Of a DNA stretch of 64,000 bases, positions 34,650 to 47,324 are shown piece after piece. The notes beneath the pieces were generated by a model. The model searched no databases. It was not told where the DNA came from and worked only from the letters and a program-made list of their open reading frames with translations. The stretch is from NCBI RefSeq assembly GCF_024868665.1, contig NC_079893.1:13975805-14039804 (forward strand), read 5' to 3'. This DNA is from Triplophysa rosa (Eukaryota; Chordata; Actinopteri; Cypriniformes; Nemacheilidae). Within the stretch, counting starts at the first letter, position 1. Each line of letters opens with the position of its first letter. The translations under genes and the position numbers were made by a program.

Positions 34650-34931
34650 TAGTGATGTAATAATGAGAACAGTGTGTTAAGCAGTGAGCAGGCAGGCTGG
34701 GAATGCTAACAGCCTGAGGCTAATAGCGAGTGATGCGATAAAAATAAATTATCGGTGCATTTAAGGACGATGTTTGGTATGGGATATACTTAAAGATATG
34801 TTTTACCCTCGGTGAATAACAATTTAAAACACAAGTCTTAAGATATAACAAGAATAAACAATGTATTAAGAATAAGTTTGAAAGAGCTCCGACTCAAACC
34901 ACGCGCTCTCAGCAAACAGGAAGTGACGAAA
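34650..34931 (-). promoter_or_regulatory. L2 LINE 5' UTR
   Basis: About 280 bp lies between the element start and the ORF1 ATG. It probably holds an internal promoter, as in other LINEs, but no TATA or other core motif is clear. Confidence 0.45.
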
Positions 34932-34936
34932 TTCAA

Positions 34937-36560
34937 GTGACGAGTCGTGTTAGCTGCCGTGAGCGAACGCCACCCTGGCGGTTGATATACGCTATGGCAG
35001 TTGTGCTGTCCGCTGGACCAGCACGTGCTTGGCCTGCATGAGAGGTTGTAGCCCCTTCAGTGCAAGTAGCACATCCAACAACTCTAAGCAGTTAAATGCC
35101 TGCGCAGGTGGGGGCCCGTCCATCGCCCCGACACTGCGTGCCCATTGCACACGGCACCCCAACCCTGCAGGGAGGCGTCTGTCATCACCACGACGCGCCT
35201 CATGACCTGCCCGAGAGGGACCCCCATCCGTAGAAAGGTCATTGAAGACCAGGGGTTAGGGTGCATCGGCAGAGAGGCGTAATCACCATCCGCCTGCTGC
35301 CCGTGTGCCATACTCTCCAGGGAACTCGACTCTGCAGCCAGTGTTGGAGCGGTCTCATGTGCATCAACCCGAGGGGTATCACCACCACCGAGGATGCCAT
35401 GTGCCCAGGAGCCTCTGAATTTCAGGAGGACCGCTGGCTGCTTGAAATATTCCAGGGTGTTCAACACTGACTGAGTGCTTTCTAATGCGCTGTAATGGAG
35501 ACAGAGTTGAGTTCCATACCAAAAAAGAGGATGCTCTGCACAGAGGAGAGCTTGCTCTTTTCTCGGTTGACCTGTGGTCCCAATCGATCTAGGTGCCGAA
35601 GCACTAGGTCCCTGTGTGTACATAACAGATCTCGCGAGTGTGCCAAATGAGCCAATGGTCAAGATAGTTTAGTACCCGCACACCTCTCTCCCTGAGGGGA
35701 GTGAGGGAAGCTTCCACGATCTTCGTGAAGACTCGTGGGGACAGGGACAGACCGAAAGGGAGGACTATGTACTAATATGCCTGACCCTCGAAAGCGAACC
35801 GTAGGAACAGGTGATGACGAGGGAGAATTGAGACATGAGAGTAAGCATCCTTCAGGTCGATTGCCATGAATCCATCTTGACATCTGATAGATGCCAAGCA
35901 TCCTGAACGGCAGCTTGAGTAGGTGCCTGTTCAGGGTACGCAGATCTAGCGACCCCCGCTTTTTTGGGGACGATGAAGTACGGGCTGTGAAACCCGTTGA
36001 ACATCTTGGCTAGAGGGACGAGCACGATCGCTTCCTCACCCGAGGGGTGGCGACCTCGGCCCAAAGCACGGGAGCATCCTTGCCTCTGCTGAGGTTGAGA
36101 GGATGCCCCGAAACTTGGGCGGGCGTCTGGGGAGTTGGATCGCGTAGCCGAGACGGACCGTATCCCGTAGTCACCGTGACGGTTTGGGAAGCTCTTGTCA
36201 GGCTCCCAGGAACCGAGACAGGGAGGCTTAGGGGTACTTTCTGCTTCATCGACCTCCCGGGGGTGGTTCGATGGCTGGCAATGCGGATCCCTCGCCGTGG
36301 GGGGGCCCCCGGAGAGGAGATCGGCTCTGCAGTTTTACCTGCCTGGCGATGATGTAGCACAACGCACCATCGAATGAGAGTGCTTAGGCTGATGATTATC
36401 CTCGACATTGGGTCTCGCCCGTGACGCAACGTCGAGTTGTCGAACACCGTCGTGTAGAGGGTGAGAGCAGCTATGATAAATGCCCAGAGAGAGAGAAAAC
36501 TCTTAGAAGTGGGCTGTTGGGACGGGGCAGGAACCGTCCCGGATCGACCAACCAGCAATG
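34937..36560 (-). pseudogene. DIRS reverse transcriptase and RNase H, frameshifted, YLDD mutated
   Basis: From high to low coordinates: a gag-to-RT linker, then RT start motifs (GFHSPYFIVPKK near 35960), then the catalytic region at 35652-35669. That region reads NYLDHW where the family has NYLDDW, so the second catalytic Asp is His. RNase H follows (VMTDASLQGWGAVCNGHA near 35190, then LNCLELLDVLLAL). Several frame changes break the reading frame. Confidence 0.78.
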
Positions 36561-38045
36561 GAATGGCTGGGGTCGGGCCCGAAGGTATTCTCGATCTCCC
36601 TGGGGTCTTCCCATGAAGGCTGCTTTGGCTTCCGCCGCGGCTGCTGACGGGGTGGTGGTCTCATCTTCGATGTCTTGTAGAGGACTAGGGCTGCTGGGAA
36701 GCAGACGGTGCATGGGATCTTGGCGGCCAGAGGGCGGTCGAGTCGCGGCTGGGGAGGATATACTTGATATCCTCTGTCTGCTCCTTTACTGTCGAGAACT
36801 GCAGCTCGACAGTATCACCAAACAGCCCCCCTTGCGAGATGGGTGCACCGAGAAAGCGGACTTTCTCGGCGTTACTCATCTGTGCAAGGTTCAGCCAGAG
36901 GTGTTTCTCCTGGACCACAAGTGTGGACATCGCCCGACCCAGGGCCCGCGCGATCACCTTGGTCACCCGTAGAGCGAGGTCGGTGACGGTGCAGAGTTCC
37001 TGCATAAGCTCTGGGTCGGTCTTACCCTCGTGGAGCTCTCTCTGCGCATTGGCCTGATGGACCTGCAGGATGGCCATAGCGTGGAGATAGGGGACAGCTT
37101 GGCCCGCAGCAGAGTAAGCTCTCGACACCTCAGATGCCGATAAGCCTACGTGCTTTGGACTGGAGTCTAGGTCGAGCCCCTGGGGGACATCGACGTATCC
37201 TCTAGCTGCCCCACCATTGAGGGAAGAAAGGGCGATGGAACTAGTTGACGTGTACGCGCCGAAGGGGAGCGTTCCAGGTCGTACTAGGTTCCTCATGCAC
37301 TTCCGGGGAAACATGGTACTGGGAGTGAGTGCGGCTTGGAGCCGCTCTCAAGCCCGAGGTACCGTGTATCCAGCCGCGAGCATTGGGAGAGGCAGTGCGG
37401 TGCACCGCAACCCAGTGCCGGCGGTCCGGGAAAGCATAGCAGACATTTTGACGTCCGCTTCTTCCTGAGCTCGACCCCCCAAGGGAGGGAGCTTCAAGGA
37501 ATCATCTGAGTCTGATGCCAGTAAGTCACCCTCCGATGCTGCAACAGACATCTCATCATCATGTACCGTGTCCGATACGTGGTTGAGGAACAAGAAGGTG
37601 GGACCGTCTCATGGGGAACTGTCAGACAAGCGAGACGAGGTGCGAACGGTCCGCAAGCAAGTGGCTGATGGATTAGCGCTCACAGTAATCCTCATATCAC
37701 CCTCGCTGCTCGCCGTAGCGGGCGGCAGGGCCGTAGTCCTGCCGTCACAGAATGGGAAGCAGACGAGGTGGTGGCTGAGTCCCGTGGGAACACAGCCACC
37801 CATGACGCAACGTCTGAATCGTCAACCGCCCGCAGTGCGGGCAGGACATATCCACAACATCTTCCCCAGCGTACTGGAAGCAGACATCGTGTCCGTCCCC
37901 CTCCTCGATGAGTGTGTCCCACGAGAACAGCGGGACATGCCACGCTGGAGAAATTTGCTCTTTTAGAGAAAAAACTTGAACACTTCTGGAACCGCCGAGA
38001 CGCCCAGGGGAAGTCGCCGCAGGAAGGGACAGTCTGCTGCACCAC
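36561..38045 (-). pseudogene. DIRS gag-like region, broken
   Basis: The best-preserved part is 37314-36685: HAMAILQVHQANAQREL, TDLALRVTKVIARALGRAM and EKHLWLNLAQMSNAEKVRFL match the capsid-like protein of fish DIRS elements. Upstream pieces at 37593-37348 (acidic, SDSDDSLKL) and 38045-37692 are in other frames. It should package the element RNA; this copy cannot be full length. Confidence 0.7.
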
Positions 38046-38124
38046 GTCGTAGAACCGGCAGTCTTGTAGTTGCTACTTGTAGCGAAGTCTGTTGATCATG
38101 AGCGAAGGCTCCGAAGAACAAAAG

Positions 38125-38320
38125 GTGAATGAATGAGGCACGCCGTCTCCCTTTTATACCTGGCTATCTGGGGGCGGAGTCCGGCATGCAAATTTCATTC
38201 GCCAATTTTCATTGGCCTTTTCCAAGAAGTCGGAAGCGATTGGTTTCTCAGGGACGAACCCCATCTGTCGGCTCGACACAACGTCGAGAGACCGACAGAA
38301 AGGGAACTGAGTTTAATGTG
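38125..38320 (-). promoter_or_regulatory. DIRS 5' terminal region with TATA box
   Basis: On the minus strand GGTATAAAAG (38151-38160) is a strong TATA box about 25-30 bp before the likely RNA start near 38125. Upstream, TCTCGACGTTGTGTCGAGC forms a short palindrome often seen at DIRS ends in fish. Confidence 0.55.
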
Positions 38321-40689
38321 AGTTTTCAAAGATGAGTCTGTGACAGGTCGACATCAAAAGAGCTGTTTAATTCCAGTAGTATATCCTTCACATTTTATGA
38401 GAATCCAAGTTAAGTTTCTTCCTAGTCTCTTTCTCAAATAGCAAGGTGTGTGTTTTGTGATGGCCTTTGTATAGAAGTGTACGTTTGACTTAGAATTTTG
38501 AGATTCTTGAGCACAGCCCTTTCTGTGACCCCCAAATTGTTAAGCTGATAAGATAAAGAAGGAATGGATTTTATAGAGATCAGTTCATTGTTTTAAATAA
38601 TGACACCAATATTGTTTTGTAGATGATAAAATACAGTAAAGAGATCAATTCCTCAAGCTTTGAAGTTGTAATACCTAGTGGTCATGCAGATTATATTTAT
38701 ATTTCCTAAGGGGGCAACAGAATTTTTTATCCCACCAAAGCTCTTTAGCCCCTAAGAACATTAAAGTGTGGTCACCGCATGTGATTGATGTGTGCCTATG
38801 AACATCCTAAACCCTTAAACGACACATAGTAACACCAAGATGGATGATATTTTTTAATCTAGTCATGGATGATGACACAGCAGTCCAACATGACAACACA
38901 GCCTGAGTCAATAGCATATTCCAAAATGATGATGTGGATCAGTGTGTGTGTGATCTACCAGTCCAAACAAAATGAGTGGACACATAAAATGTACAAATAA
39001 GCACTGCCTGCTGGAATGAATAAACAAACCATGATGACCCACAGCTCAAACACCACAGATGTAGGATAAACTGTAGGACAAGCCACAACACCACACAATT
39101 CCTCCACAAACACACTGCAACAGACAGACATTTACAGTATCAGCATGTAACAACACATGGACATTGGTTGGGATTTAATCTTCTGATATTCAGAATATGC
39201 TTGTAGTATGAGACAAAAGAAAACACCCCCAACACACACAAACTAAAAAGGACAAAACAAAAGATTTGGAGTTAACAGTGTGATGCAGCGACCATAATAG
39301 GTGTCAGTTTAAAGTCCAAAACAAATTTGGGATGAATTAGGAGCCAGCTAAACATAAACAAGGAAGTTGAATTCACATGTAAACATAGTGGCACTTTCAA
39401 CAAGTTTTTTTTTACTAATATTTTCATGAATATTTTCTTAAATCACAGTAGGTCCATGTGAGGAACAGACCAAAACTTGAGACATCATTCACTGATAATC
39501 TTCATCTTAGGGTACATTTTCTTGCTTGAGAAGTAGAAGTGACACCGAAACATGTACTGTATGTAACATCAAAATGTAAATGGACAATGAACAAAAAGTA
39601 GGAAATATGAATAATAAACAAACTTTTGAACCTGCTAAGTGGCCAAATTGTTACAATATTTTTACATACTGTACAGCCCAGTTAACCTGATAATGATCCT
39701 AATATCATGGTAAATGAACAGAAACCGATTTTCCAGACTTAAAGTGTGTGGCTGCTGCAAAAACGTGAGTTTGGCCTCCAACTATTCTACTGGTTCCTTT
39801 GCCTCTAAAGATCAGTGGCATGTCTGTCTTAGACATCATCTCCTTACTGCCTACTCATCTTGGAGTCACAGCATAGGCATGTTTGCGTGCTTTGATGGCT
39901 TTATTATCTCTGTGGAAACGGGAAAGACATAGTCACAGTCGGGTTAAAGAGACAGGAATAGCTGCCCCATCATTAGTGTAGCAAGCAAAATATATGAAGG
40001 ATGAACTTAAATCTTTCAGCCTTAGGGAATACAGTGGTCTTAATGCTGACTGATGGAGATGTGACAGTAATGTCACTAAAATACATGTACTTGTCATCCA
40101 AGATGTGGATGAAATTGTAACTTATTTCAGACATTCTTGATAATATCCTACATTTTGTGAAGGACCTTCCTGTGATAATGCAACAAAGGTTAAATATTTG
40201 TTTAGATCATGCACATTTAGAGCATACATTTGGGAAAGGTTGTGTAATTGGTCAACCTTTCCTGTGACAGTTTAAAGCCTCATGTCCTTATTTTATCCTT
40301 TGAGGTGTGGTTGGCTTCTGAGCCCAAGTGTTTTAATGGTGGTGAATGAGGTGTGATGTATGCAAGGCCAGGTCCAGTTTAATTGAAGATTATCTGCTTA
40401 TTTACTCAAGCACAGTCAAAGCTAAATAGCTTAGGGTTTAAAAAAACAGACATTGTCAAACTGTGGGGTTCAGTGCTTCGCTCAATTAGAGAGTTTTCCC
40501 TGGCAGCAATTCCAATTATTTCACAGTTAAGCATGAACTGAATAGAACATTTCTACTTTTGCTGTCTTTCACCCATAATTGGTGATCACTTAGGTTAACC
40601 CTGTGGTAACTGAATTATTAAAAAGGAAAAATAAAAATGATTTTACTTCACATCTAGAAAAAACATCCCAATACTTTGTTTTAAACGTT
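38321..40689. other. AT-rich non-coding stretch
   Basis: No gene, RNA or transposon terminus can be supported. The short plus-strand frame at 39714-39932 shows no domain. Confidence 0.5.
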
Positions 40690-41080
40690 ATTAATGAACG
40701 AATGAGGCATTTATATAGTGCTTTTCTTTGTATTGCTGTACACCCAAAGCACTTTACAATCATATGAGGGAGGTCTCTCCTCAACCACCACCAGTGTGCA
40801 GCATCCACCTGGATGATGCTACGGCAGCCACAGTAGTGGTTCCTCCACACACCAGCTATAGGTGGAGAGGAGAGAGAGAGCCAATTGAGAGGGTGGGGAT
40901 TATTGGGAGGCCATGATTGACAAGGGCCAGTGGAGGGGATCTGGCCAGGACACCGTGGTTACACACCTACTCTTTATGAGAAGTGCCATGGGATCTTTAA
41001 TGACCACATGGAGTCAGGACCTCGGTTTAACGTCTCATCTGAAGGACGGTGCTTTTTACAGTATAGTGTCCCCATGTTAC
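40690..41080 (-). mobile_element. 5'-truncated LINE 3' UTR fragment (L2/CR1-like)
   Basis: The block matches a widespread fish LINE 3' region (words such as CACCAGTGTGCAGCATCCAC, GATGATGC, GGCCATGATTGACA, AGTCAGGACCTCGGTTTAAC). On the minus strand it ends in AGTGCTTTGGG...GCACTATATAAATG, parallel to the L2 tail at 29640. No coding part remains. Confidence 0.65.
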
Positions 41081-42077
41081 AGAGGTACATGGTGTCAATG
41101 AGTGTTATTGTACCAGGTAAAATATATCCTGATGGCTGGGTCTTTGTGCAGTTGCGAAAGATGCGTCTTGTCACACATTTTACATTTGTTTCTGGATTTT
41201 TTGTGTGCTTGGTCCATACAGTCCTGACAATGCTGATCAACAAATGGCATCACATAAATGCACACAATATCATTTATTTTATTATTTCATGTTCTGGTAA
41301 TTGTGATGTAAACCTACAGGTGTAAGGTCTAGCTTAGTAAAACAAATTGTTAGCAAATTATGTTGCTTGCAAAAAAAAGTGAATAGCTGTCAATGGAGTA
41401 GACACAACATGTACCAACAAGGATAACTGGCTTTTTTGTGTCAATAGTTTTTTCAATTTAAAATTTTCTCAATTGAATTTTTTGTATTAAAAGTATTCTT
41501 GGACACATTATTATTAGTTAGGCAACAGTTTCGCGACATGACATGAGTCCACGGCAACACATCAACACCTACTTTAAAATCAACTAAACTCAGCCCGCCC
41601 ACTGAGGCTGAAGGCTGTAATGAATCAAACCAATTTACTGGCTGCTGATGCTTAGTACTGCCTACCATGGGGCCAAGTCATTAATGTCTTAAATGGAATG
41701 CTTACGTCATCTCCCTTAGATTTCTTAAGACAAATAATCAACAGAAGTGGGGGGTCCTGACAACAACAAAGTGTGGCCAAGGTACGCAGCCTCTTGTTCT
41801 CCTCTTAGGAACCAGGCTTACATACTGTAAATAACCAAGATAATTCATTGATTCACTTATGGGATCAGAATTGTTGCAATATTCTGAATAAATAAACTAT
41901 GATCCGCAAATAAATATAGAGAGTTTCACAAACATTTTTTAAATCCACATATGCAAAAAAAGCGAACCATAAATATATGTTAGACGTTCCACAAAAAGAA
42001 ATGGAATTCATAAATAAATATAATGAGATTTGCAAATAAAAAATATTTACAAATTTATTTCAATGGCATTTGTTTGT
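41081..42077. other. Non-coding stretch
   Basis: No supportable gene or repeat terminus. The part 41880-42060 is AT-rich with repeated AAATAAATATA-like words. Confidence 0.45.
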
Positions 42078-42255
42078 AGATCACTTTCTGCCCATTTGTG
42101 GATCGCTTTCTGCCCATTTGTGGATCGCTTTCTGCCCATTTGTGGATCGCTTTCTGCCCATTTGTGGATCGCTTTCTGTGCATTTGTGAATCGCTGCACG
42201 CATTTGTGGATCAGTGCGTGCATTTGTGGATGGCTCTCTGTGCATTTGTGGATTT
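42078..42255 (+). repeat. 22-bp minisatellite (about 8 copies)
   Basis: The unit GATCGCTTTCTGCCCATTTG plus TG is repeated. The first four to five copies are near identical and the last ones degenerate (CTGCACGCATTTGTG, AGTGCGTGCATTTGTG). Open frames on both strands here follow from the repeat. Confidence 0.9.
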
Positions 42256-44298
42256 TGAAACATTTCTAACGTCAAGACGTGCGCACAATCCACAAATAGG
42301 TGGACTCCACAAATAGGTGGCCCACTATCTACGCAAGCCAATCGGGTAACTTCCGCTTTCGTTGTCCAATAGGGCACGTTCTAACTTCAGCCAATCACGT
42401 TTTGTTCTGCACTAAGATTCAAGGAGCTAACATGGCAGCTAGTGGTGATCTAAAATGCGCGATATACTAAGAAATGTGAATGGCCTCTTCTTTATACTAC
42501 TCAGTAATGATTGCTTGTGTTTCTATGCATTGTCCATATGTTAGTAACAAACGACTGAAATGTTTATGACTTGATAACAGCTTGCACGGACTGGGGTGGA
42601 CAATCCCGGTGACTGGGGACTGATTTGGTCTGCTGCAAGCCAGCCGTTTTATTTTCTTTATGTACCAAAGTGATAAATTCCGATTTTGGCATTCGATAAA
42701 ATATAATCTGTTTCCCCGATACTGCATGGGTAAGCAGCTAGTTCGCGCCGCACGCTCAGCGTGGCGTGGAGTTTAAAGGTGCGCAGCGTTTGCATTGCAA
42801 TGCGCACTGCAGCTGTCGGTGTAGGCTACTACCAGTATAACGATGGCAGAATTAACGTGGGGGAAATCATCAGCACTGTGAATTTCTATGTCATTCATAA
42901 TTCAAAATAAAACGTAATTTAATCAGTCATCTCTGTTTATCCCATTCCTGAATGATCTCTGCTGCTGTGGTTAAACAGTTCTGTATAGGCTACTCTCTAA
43001 CTCTTTGCCATGACAAAAATGATCACTGTAAGAAACACTACTCATAACATTAACAATAGTAAGCGTTGTCTTTATAGTGGTAGCAGCGTAAATAGGCTAT
43101 ATTGCAAGATGACCATGTGGGACAATTCTGTCCACAATTCCCCACACAGAAATACTGTAGTAGTATAATACATTTACTATCATATGAACAGCTCATATGA
43201 ACAATACTATAATATAAATTATAGTAAAGCTCTAAAAAGGAAATAAGATTTGCTGTAACTTGTGTGCTATATTCCAAGCTTTTGAAAATTGTTTAAGTTG
43301 TTAATTTAAATTAAGTTTTGCTACTCAGCAACCTTCTATCTTCAATTTCTATTTTATTATTTTCACCCTCTGTCTACTTGTTAAAGAACCAGAAATGTTC
43401 CTCAAAAAGCTAAATTTATCCAAACAAAATATTAAAAGCTGCAACCTGTAACTCCCTTATAATAAAAAACAGGGTTCAAAACTGTGTATATCCGGTTTAC
43501 AACCATAAACAGGGTTTTTATAGTTTACTAAAACTAATCTGTTTTTTATTTATATCAAATTAAATACAGGTCTAAATGTTATTTGAAAAACGTAAATTAA
43601 ACAACACTCAGACACATGTAAATATTACACCGATATAGCAATATTGAAAGCAAATAAATAATACATGACAAAACACATAACAAAGTTGCTACAAATTGAC
43701 ATAAAATCTAAATGTATAAAAATAAAAGCCAATTTAAAATACTAATAAAACAACAAAAAAGACTATAGTAATTCTGGCTTATAATAATTATTTATAAATT
43801 GTGCTATCTGGAACTGGCACAGTTTACTGGGAAATGTCAGTTGACATTGTTTAATTTCAAGTATAGCCTGCAATTTTCATTGTTCAAACAGAGGCAAAAG
43901 TTACAGAATGCAGCTTTAAATGAAATAAATCACAGTACTGTACAATTATACCAAATATTTGCATACATGCATTCAGAATCTGATTATTAACTATTAACAT
44001 TATTTGCATAATTATAATAATAACAATCATCATCATCATGATTCTTAATTCCTACATCCGTTTTAATTTAAGTATCCAGGTTTTTCAGTAAAATAAAATC
44101 ATTCAAGCAACAACACTTACACAACTAACTGAAACATGACATAAACATGACATACTTTATATACAACAATGAGTGTAATGTCAAAGAAGTGCTAATGTCA
44201 TTCATTCACATATTTGAAAATACTACACATTATTGTAAAATTTAATTTCCGAAACCAAATGTAATTGTTTAAGGACAGGCTGGAGGAGGCCTGATGTT
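42256..44298. other. AT-rich non-coding stretch
   Basis: Nothing that can be named. The short frames at 42497-42727 and 43050-43277 show no domain. Confidence 0.45.
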
Positions 44299-45260
44299 GG
44301 CTGCGTCCGAAAGTTTAGGCAGCCGACTTGAGGCCTCTGTCTCATGAGGCAATGCATTCAGAGGCAGCGTAACGGAATTCCGTTTGAAATAGAAACAGAG
44401 GGCGCCTTTGTGATAACTAATCGAATATTTTAAAACTACAATACTAATTTCACGATAGAAATGCAATCAAGAGTTGTAAAAAGGAAAATTAGAACTTTAT
44501 TTACACAAAAACTGTGCTCTAGCCGCTTTCTTGGCCGCCATTTAGTTTTTTTTAACTTGACCTTGCTCGACTGATCACAAACCCCCCCCCACAAGAATAG
44601 TGGGACATTGAAGGTAGCGAAGGATACATCTATGCTGCCTTCACAAATCGACCTGATGGAGGTATCTCAGGAGACAGGTAGTAAAGCAAACATTGGATTC
44701 AGGCGTGCCTTGATGCCTTCCAGTGTTGGGTAAGTTACTCTGAAAAAGTAATTAATTACTAGTTACTAATTACATATTCAATCGAGTAATTAGATTACTG
44801 TACAATTTACTCTCTCCAAAAAGTATTTAATTACTTATTACTAATTACTTTCTATATCCTACATCAACCTTGATTAGTTAAGTGATTGAAGGATAGACAT
44901 GAAACGGCTTATTTATTTCATTCAAATAAATAATATTTAACTACATAAAGTAGTATTATTAACTGACCAAAGTATTACAAATGTGAGGATTATACATTAA
45001 AGCAAGGATTTTAAAGTTAGACCTTGAATTTTGATGTCAATTTCACTATTGCACACACATATTTACATACACACAAAGTATTTAGTTTAATTACATCAGA
45101 AGTAAATGTAATTAAATTACAGAAAAAATAAGAGTAATCCCTTACTTTACTTTTCAAGGGAAAAGTAATTAAATTACAGTAACTAATTACTTAGTAACTA
45201 GTTACACCCAACACTGCTTCCTACCTTGAAATGCAGCCTCCGAAGCTTTCGGACGCAGCC
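44299..45260. mobile_element. MITE with GGCTGCGTCCGAAAG ends, containing another MITE
   Basis: The ends GGCTGCGTCCGAAAG (44299-44313) and CTTTCGGACGCAGCC (45246-45260) are perfect 15-bp inverted repeats. A second element sits at 44721-45216. Target duplication is not clear beyond a possible GTT. Confidence 0.75.
44721..45216. mobile_element. hAT-like MITE with CAGTGTTGGGTAAGTTAC ends
   Basis: CAGTGTTGGGTAAGTTAC at the left and GTTACACCCAACACTG at the right are inverted. The interior is full of AGTAATTAATTACTAGTTAC words. Flanks read TGCCTTC and GCTTCC, close but not identical. A truncated relative starts at 60900. Confidence 0.85.
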
Positions 45261-46778
45261 GTTGTAATGCCAGGCTAGAAGGGGCAAGAGCATGCAGGGC
45301 TTTATTTTTTCAGATTCTAAAGCTTCTAACAGTTATTATGTGAATATATTCAAGAGTCAATATCTTTATTGTCATCTTCAGTATGAAGAAGGTAAAGCAA
45401 TAAGAACAAATAATAAAATAAAAATAATTTGTGCACATGCATGCTCAGGAGCTAGCGCAAACTGTAGTGGCGTACGATAAAACTACTTCAACATGCAATT
45501 AAATTTTTGAGTTAAGTTATTACTCTTCGCCCTTATTAAAATTATTACGACAGGTTTACATTTTAATCAACATAGTTTAAATGATGGCTCTCCGACAGAG
45601 TTACTATGGCTTCGGGAAACCATTGTTACTACATCATTTATTTTCCCAATGGTGTATTATGGTGGTTAAGCAGCATGTTACGTCATTGTATGGGAAACGT
45701 ACCCCAGAACAGGAATGAGTATGTGGATTTGAGGGAGGCACACTTATGAGTACAAAGCACTGCGAAGGTCAGTACACCACCATCCCCCACTTCTCAATTC
45801 CTCAATACTTTCCTGCATCTCTCTCTCTATCTCTGTGTGTATTTCCCCCTGCCGTATAATGCATAGACATTTTGACAAACAGTTTTATCGGTAATGTCAT
45901 ATTTCTTCCCTCTTTTAATCAAACAGTTGGGTGGCAGGCTGACTGGCAAGTAGATTAATATAAACATTGATTAGATTGGATTGAAGTATCCTCACAGGTA
46001 TACTCATGCTCTCTGCATCTTTATACTGTATAGAATTATGCAATTATGTTTAGTCTTTCAATTCCTCCTTTTTGTTTAGAGTTTATGGGATGACTCTTTC
46101 TTCCTACCAGGTCTTCTCTAATCACCATGTTCCGTCACTCAAGACAACAGAAAGCTTCTGCTTTTGTGACATACAACGAAGTCTGCCCAGCAATGAGAAG
46201 TGCTCATTGTTCCGGGGGGACCTTGCACACAGAAATACTGTGTACACCGGGAAAATGTAAAGATGAGAAATGGTCAGGAAATGTTAGTTTCTAATGTGAA
46301 TGAGAATTAGTCAATGAGGAGTAGTAACTCGGCGGTGGAACACTTCTTGAGGGAAGACAATTTCAAGAATAAAGGGGTAGATGCAGACTTAAAGTGTACT
46401 TAAAGTGATATAGAGGAAACGAGAGTTTGAAGAAGCTGAGTTTTCATTTTTGGATGGGGTAACAGACCCTTTAATTTGTCTGGTTCTGGTCATTTTTCAA
46501 TGCCTTTTTTTTTTTTAATTGAACTTGAAGAACAGTGAGAGATGTTTAGAATGTATATGAATGAGAAAAAGGACGAGAAGGAGAAAGAGAGAGAAAGACC
46601 ACCGCCATTACAGAGTGAGCACCTGTCATTGTTATGCTTGTTGCCAAGTAACAACATTCTTCACTGCCCACCACAGAAAGAGTGGAAGCCATGCATGAAG
46701 ACAGGAACAAAGAATCTCATATTTCATGGACATTTTGATTCAGATTGTTTATGTAGGGAATGTGACTGCATCTCTATT
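45261..46778. other. Non-coding stretch
   Basis: No gene can be supported. An exon-like piece at about 46112-46257 follows TTCTTCCTACCAG but lacks a clear donor and any known domain. Confidence 0.35.
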
Positions 46779-47201
46779 TTAAAGGGATAAATAACAAAAT
46801 CCTGTCATGATTTATTCACACACAAGTTGTTCCAAAACTGTATACATTTCTTTGTTCTGTTGAACACAAAGATATTTGGAAGAATTCTAGCAACCCAACA
46901 GTTCTGATGCACCATTGATCACCATAGTAGGAAAAATATTATATTTTTTTGTTGTGTTGAACATAAAATAAGATATTTTGAATTTAGGAAAGCAAACCGT
47001 TTTAGGGCACCATTGACTACCTTTTTAAAATGTTCTACTATGGTAGTCAATGATGCCCCAAAACTGGCAGTTGCCAACATTTTTCCAAATATCTTTTGTC
47101 GTGTTCAACTGAACAAAGAAATGCATACGCGTTTGGAACAACTTGGAGGGGAAGTAATTCGTGACAGAATTTTCATTTTCGGTGCAGCAGTATTCCTTTA
47201 A
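46779..47201. mobile_element. Palindromic TTAA-flanked MITE, copy 2
   Basis: TTAA at 46779-46782 and 47198-47201 flanks AGGGATA... and ...TATTCCT. The arms share GAACACAAAGATATTTGGAAG and TACTATGGTAGTCAATG with copies 1 and 3. The central part is longer than in copy 1. Confidence 0.8.
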
Positions 47202-47324
47202 AGCCACATGACTGTCACTATAAATATTAAAGTAGTATAAAAATAAACATTACAAATTGTTACAAAACTTTTATAGACACATTGATAACTTTATATAAAC
47301 TATATATTCACTACACTCACAAAA

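Larger units (their letters stand above)
29626..34931 (-). mobile_element. Near-intact L2-clade LINE
   Basis: It reads on the minus strand from about 34931 (5') to the 3' tail near 29626. The tail has TATATAAATAAA followed by AATTG repeats, as in zebrafish L2 families. ORF1 and ORF2 are both undisrupted. It interrupts the DIRS element; TTGAA (34932-34936 on the complement and 29627-29631) may be a short target duplication, although it overlaps the tail repeat. Intact ORFs inside a decayed host element show recent insertion. Confidence 0.88.
27715..38320 (-). mobile_element. Degenerate DIRS-type (tyrosine recombinase) retrotransposon, interrupted by an L2 LINE
   Basis: On the minus strand the order is promoter region, gag, reverse transcriptase, RNase H and tyrosine recombinase. 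This is the DIRS order, and no integrase or LTR pair is present. The 5' end is near 38320 (GTTCCCTTTCTGTCGGTC on the minus strand). The 3' boundary near 27715 is uncertain. Its G/C content is much higher than that of the flanks. RNase H and recombinase parts are separated by the L2 insertion at 29626-34931. Many stops and frameshifts show it is inactive. Confidence 0.85.

Noticed and set aside
42078..42255. Possible CRISPR array
   Set aside because: Repeats are contiguous with no unique spacers, and the genome is eukaryotic.
42030..42377. ORFs repeating HLWIAFCPF or THKWAESDPQM
   Set aside because: They are translations of the 22-bp minisatellite.
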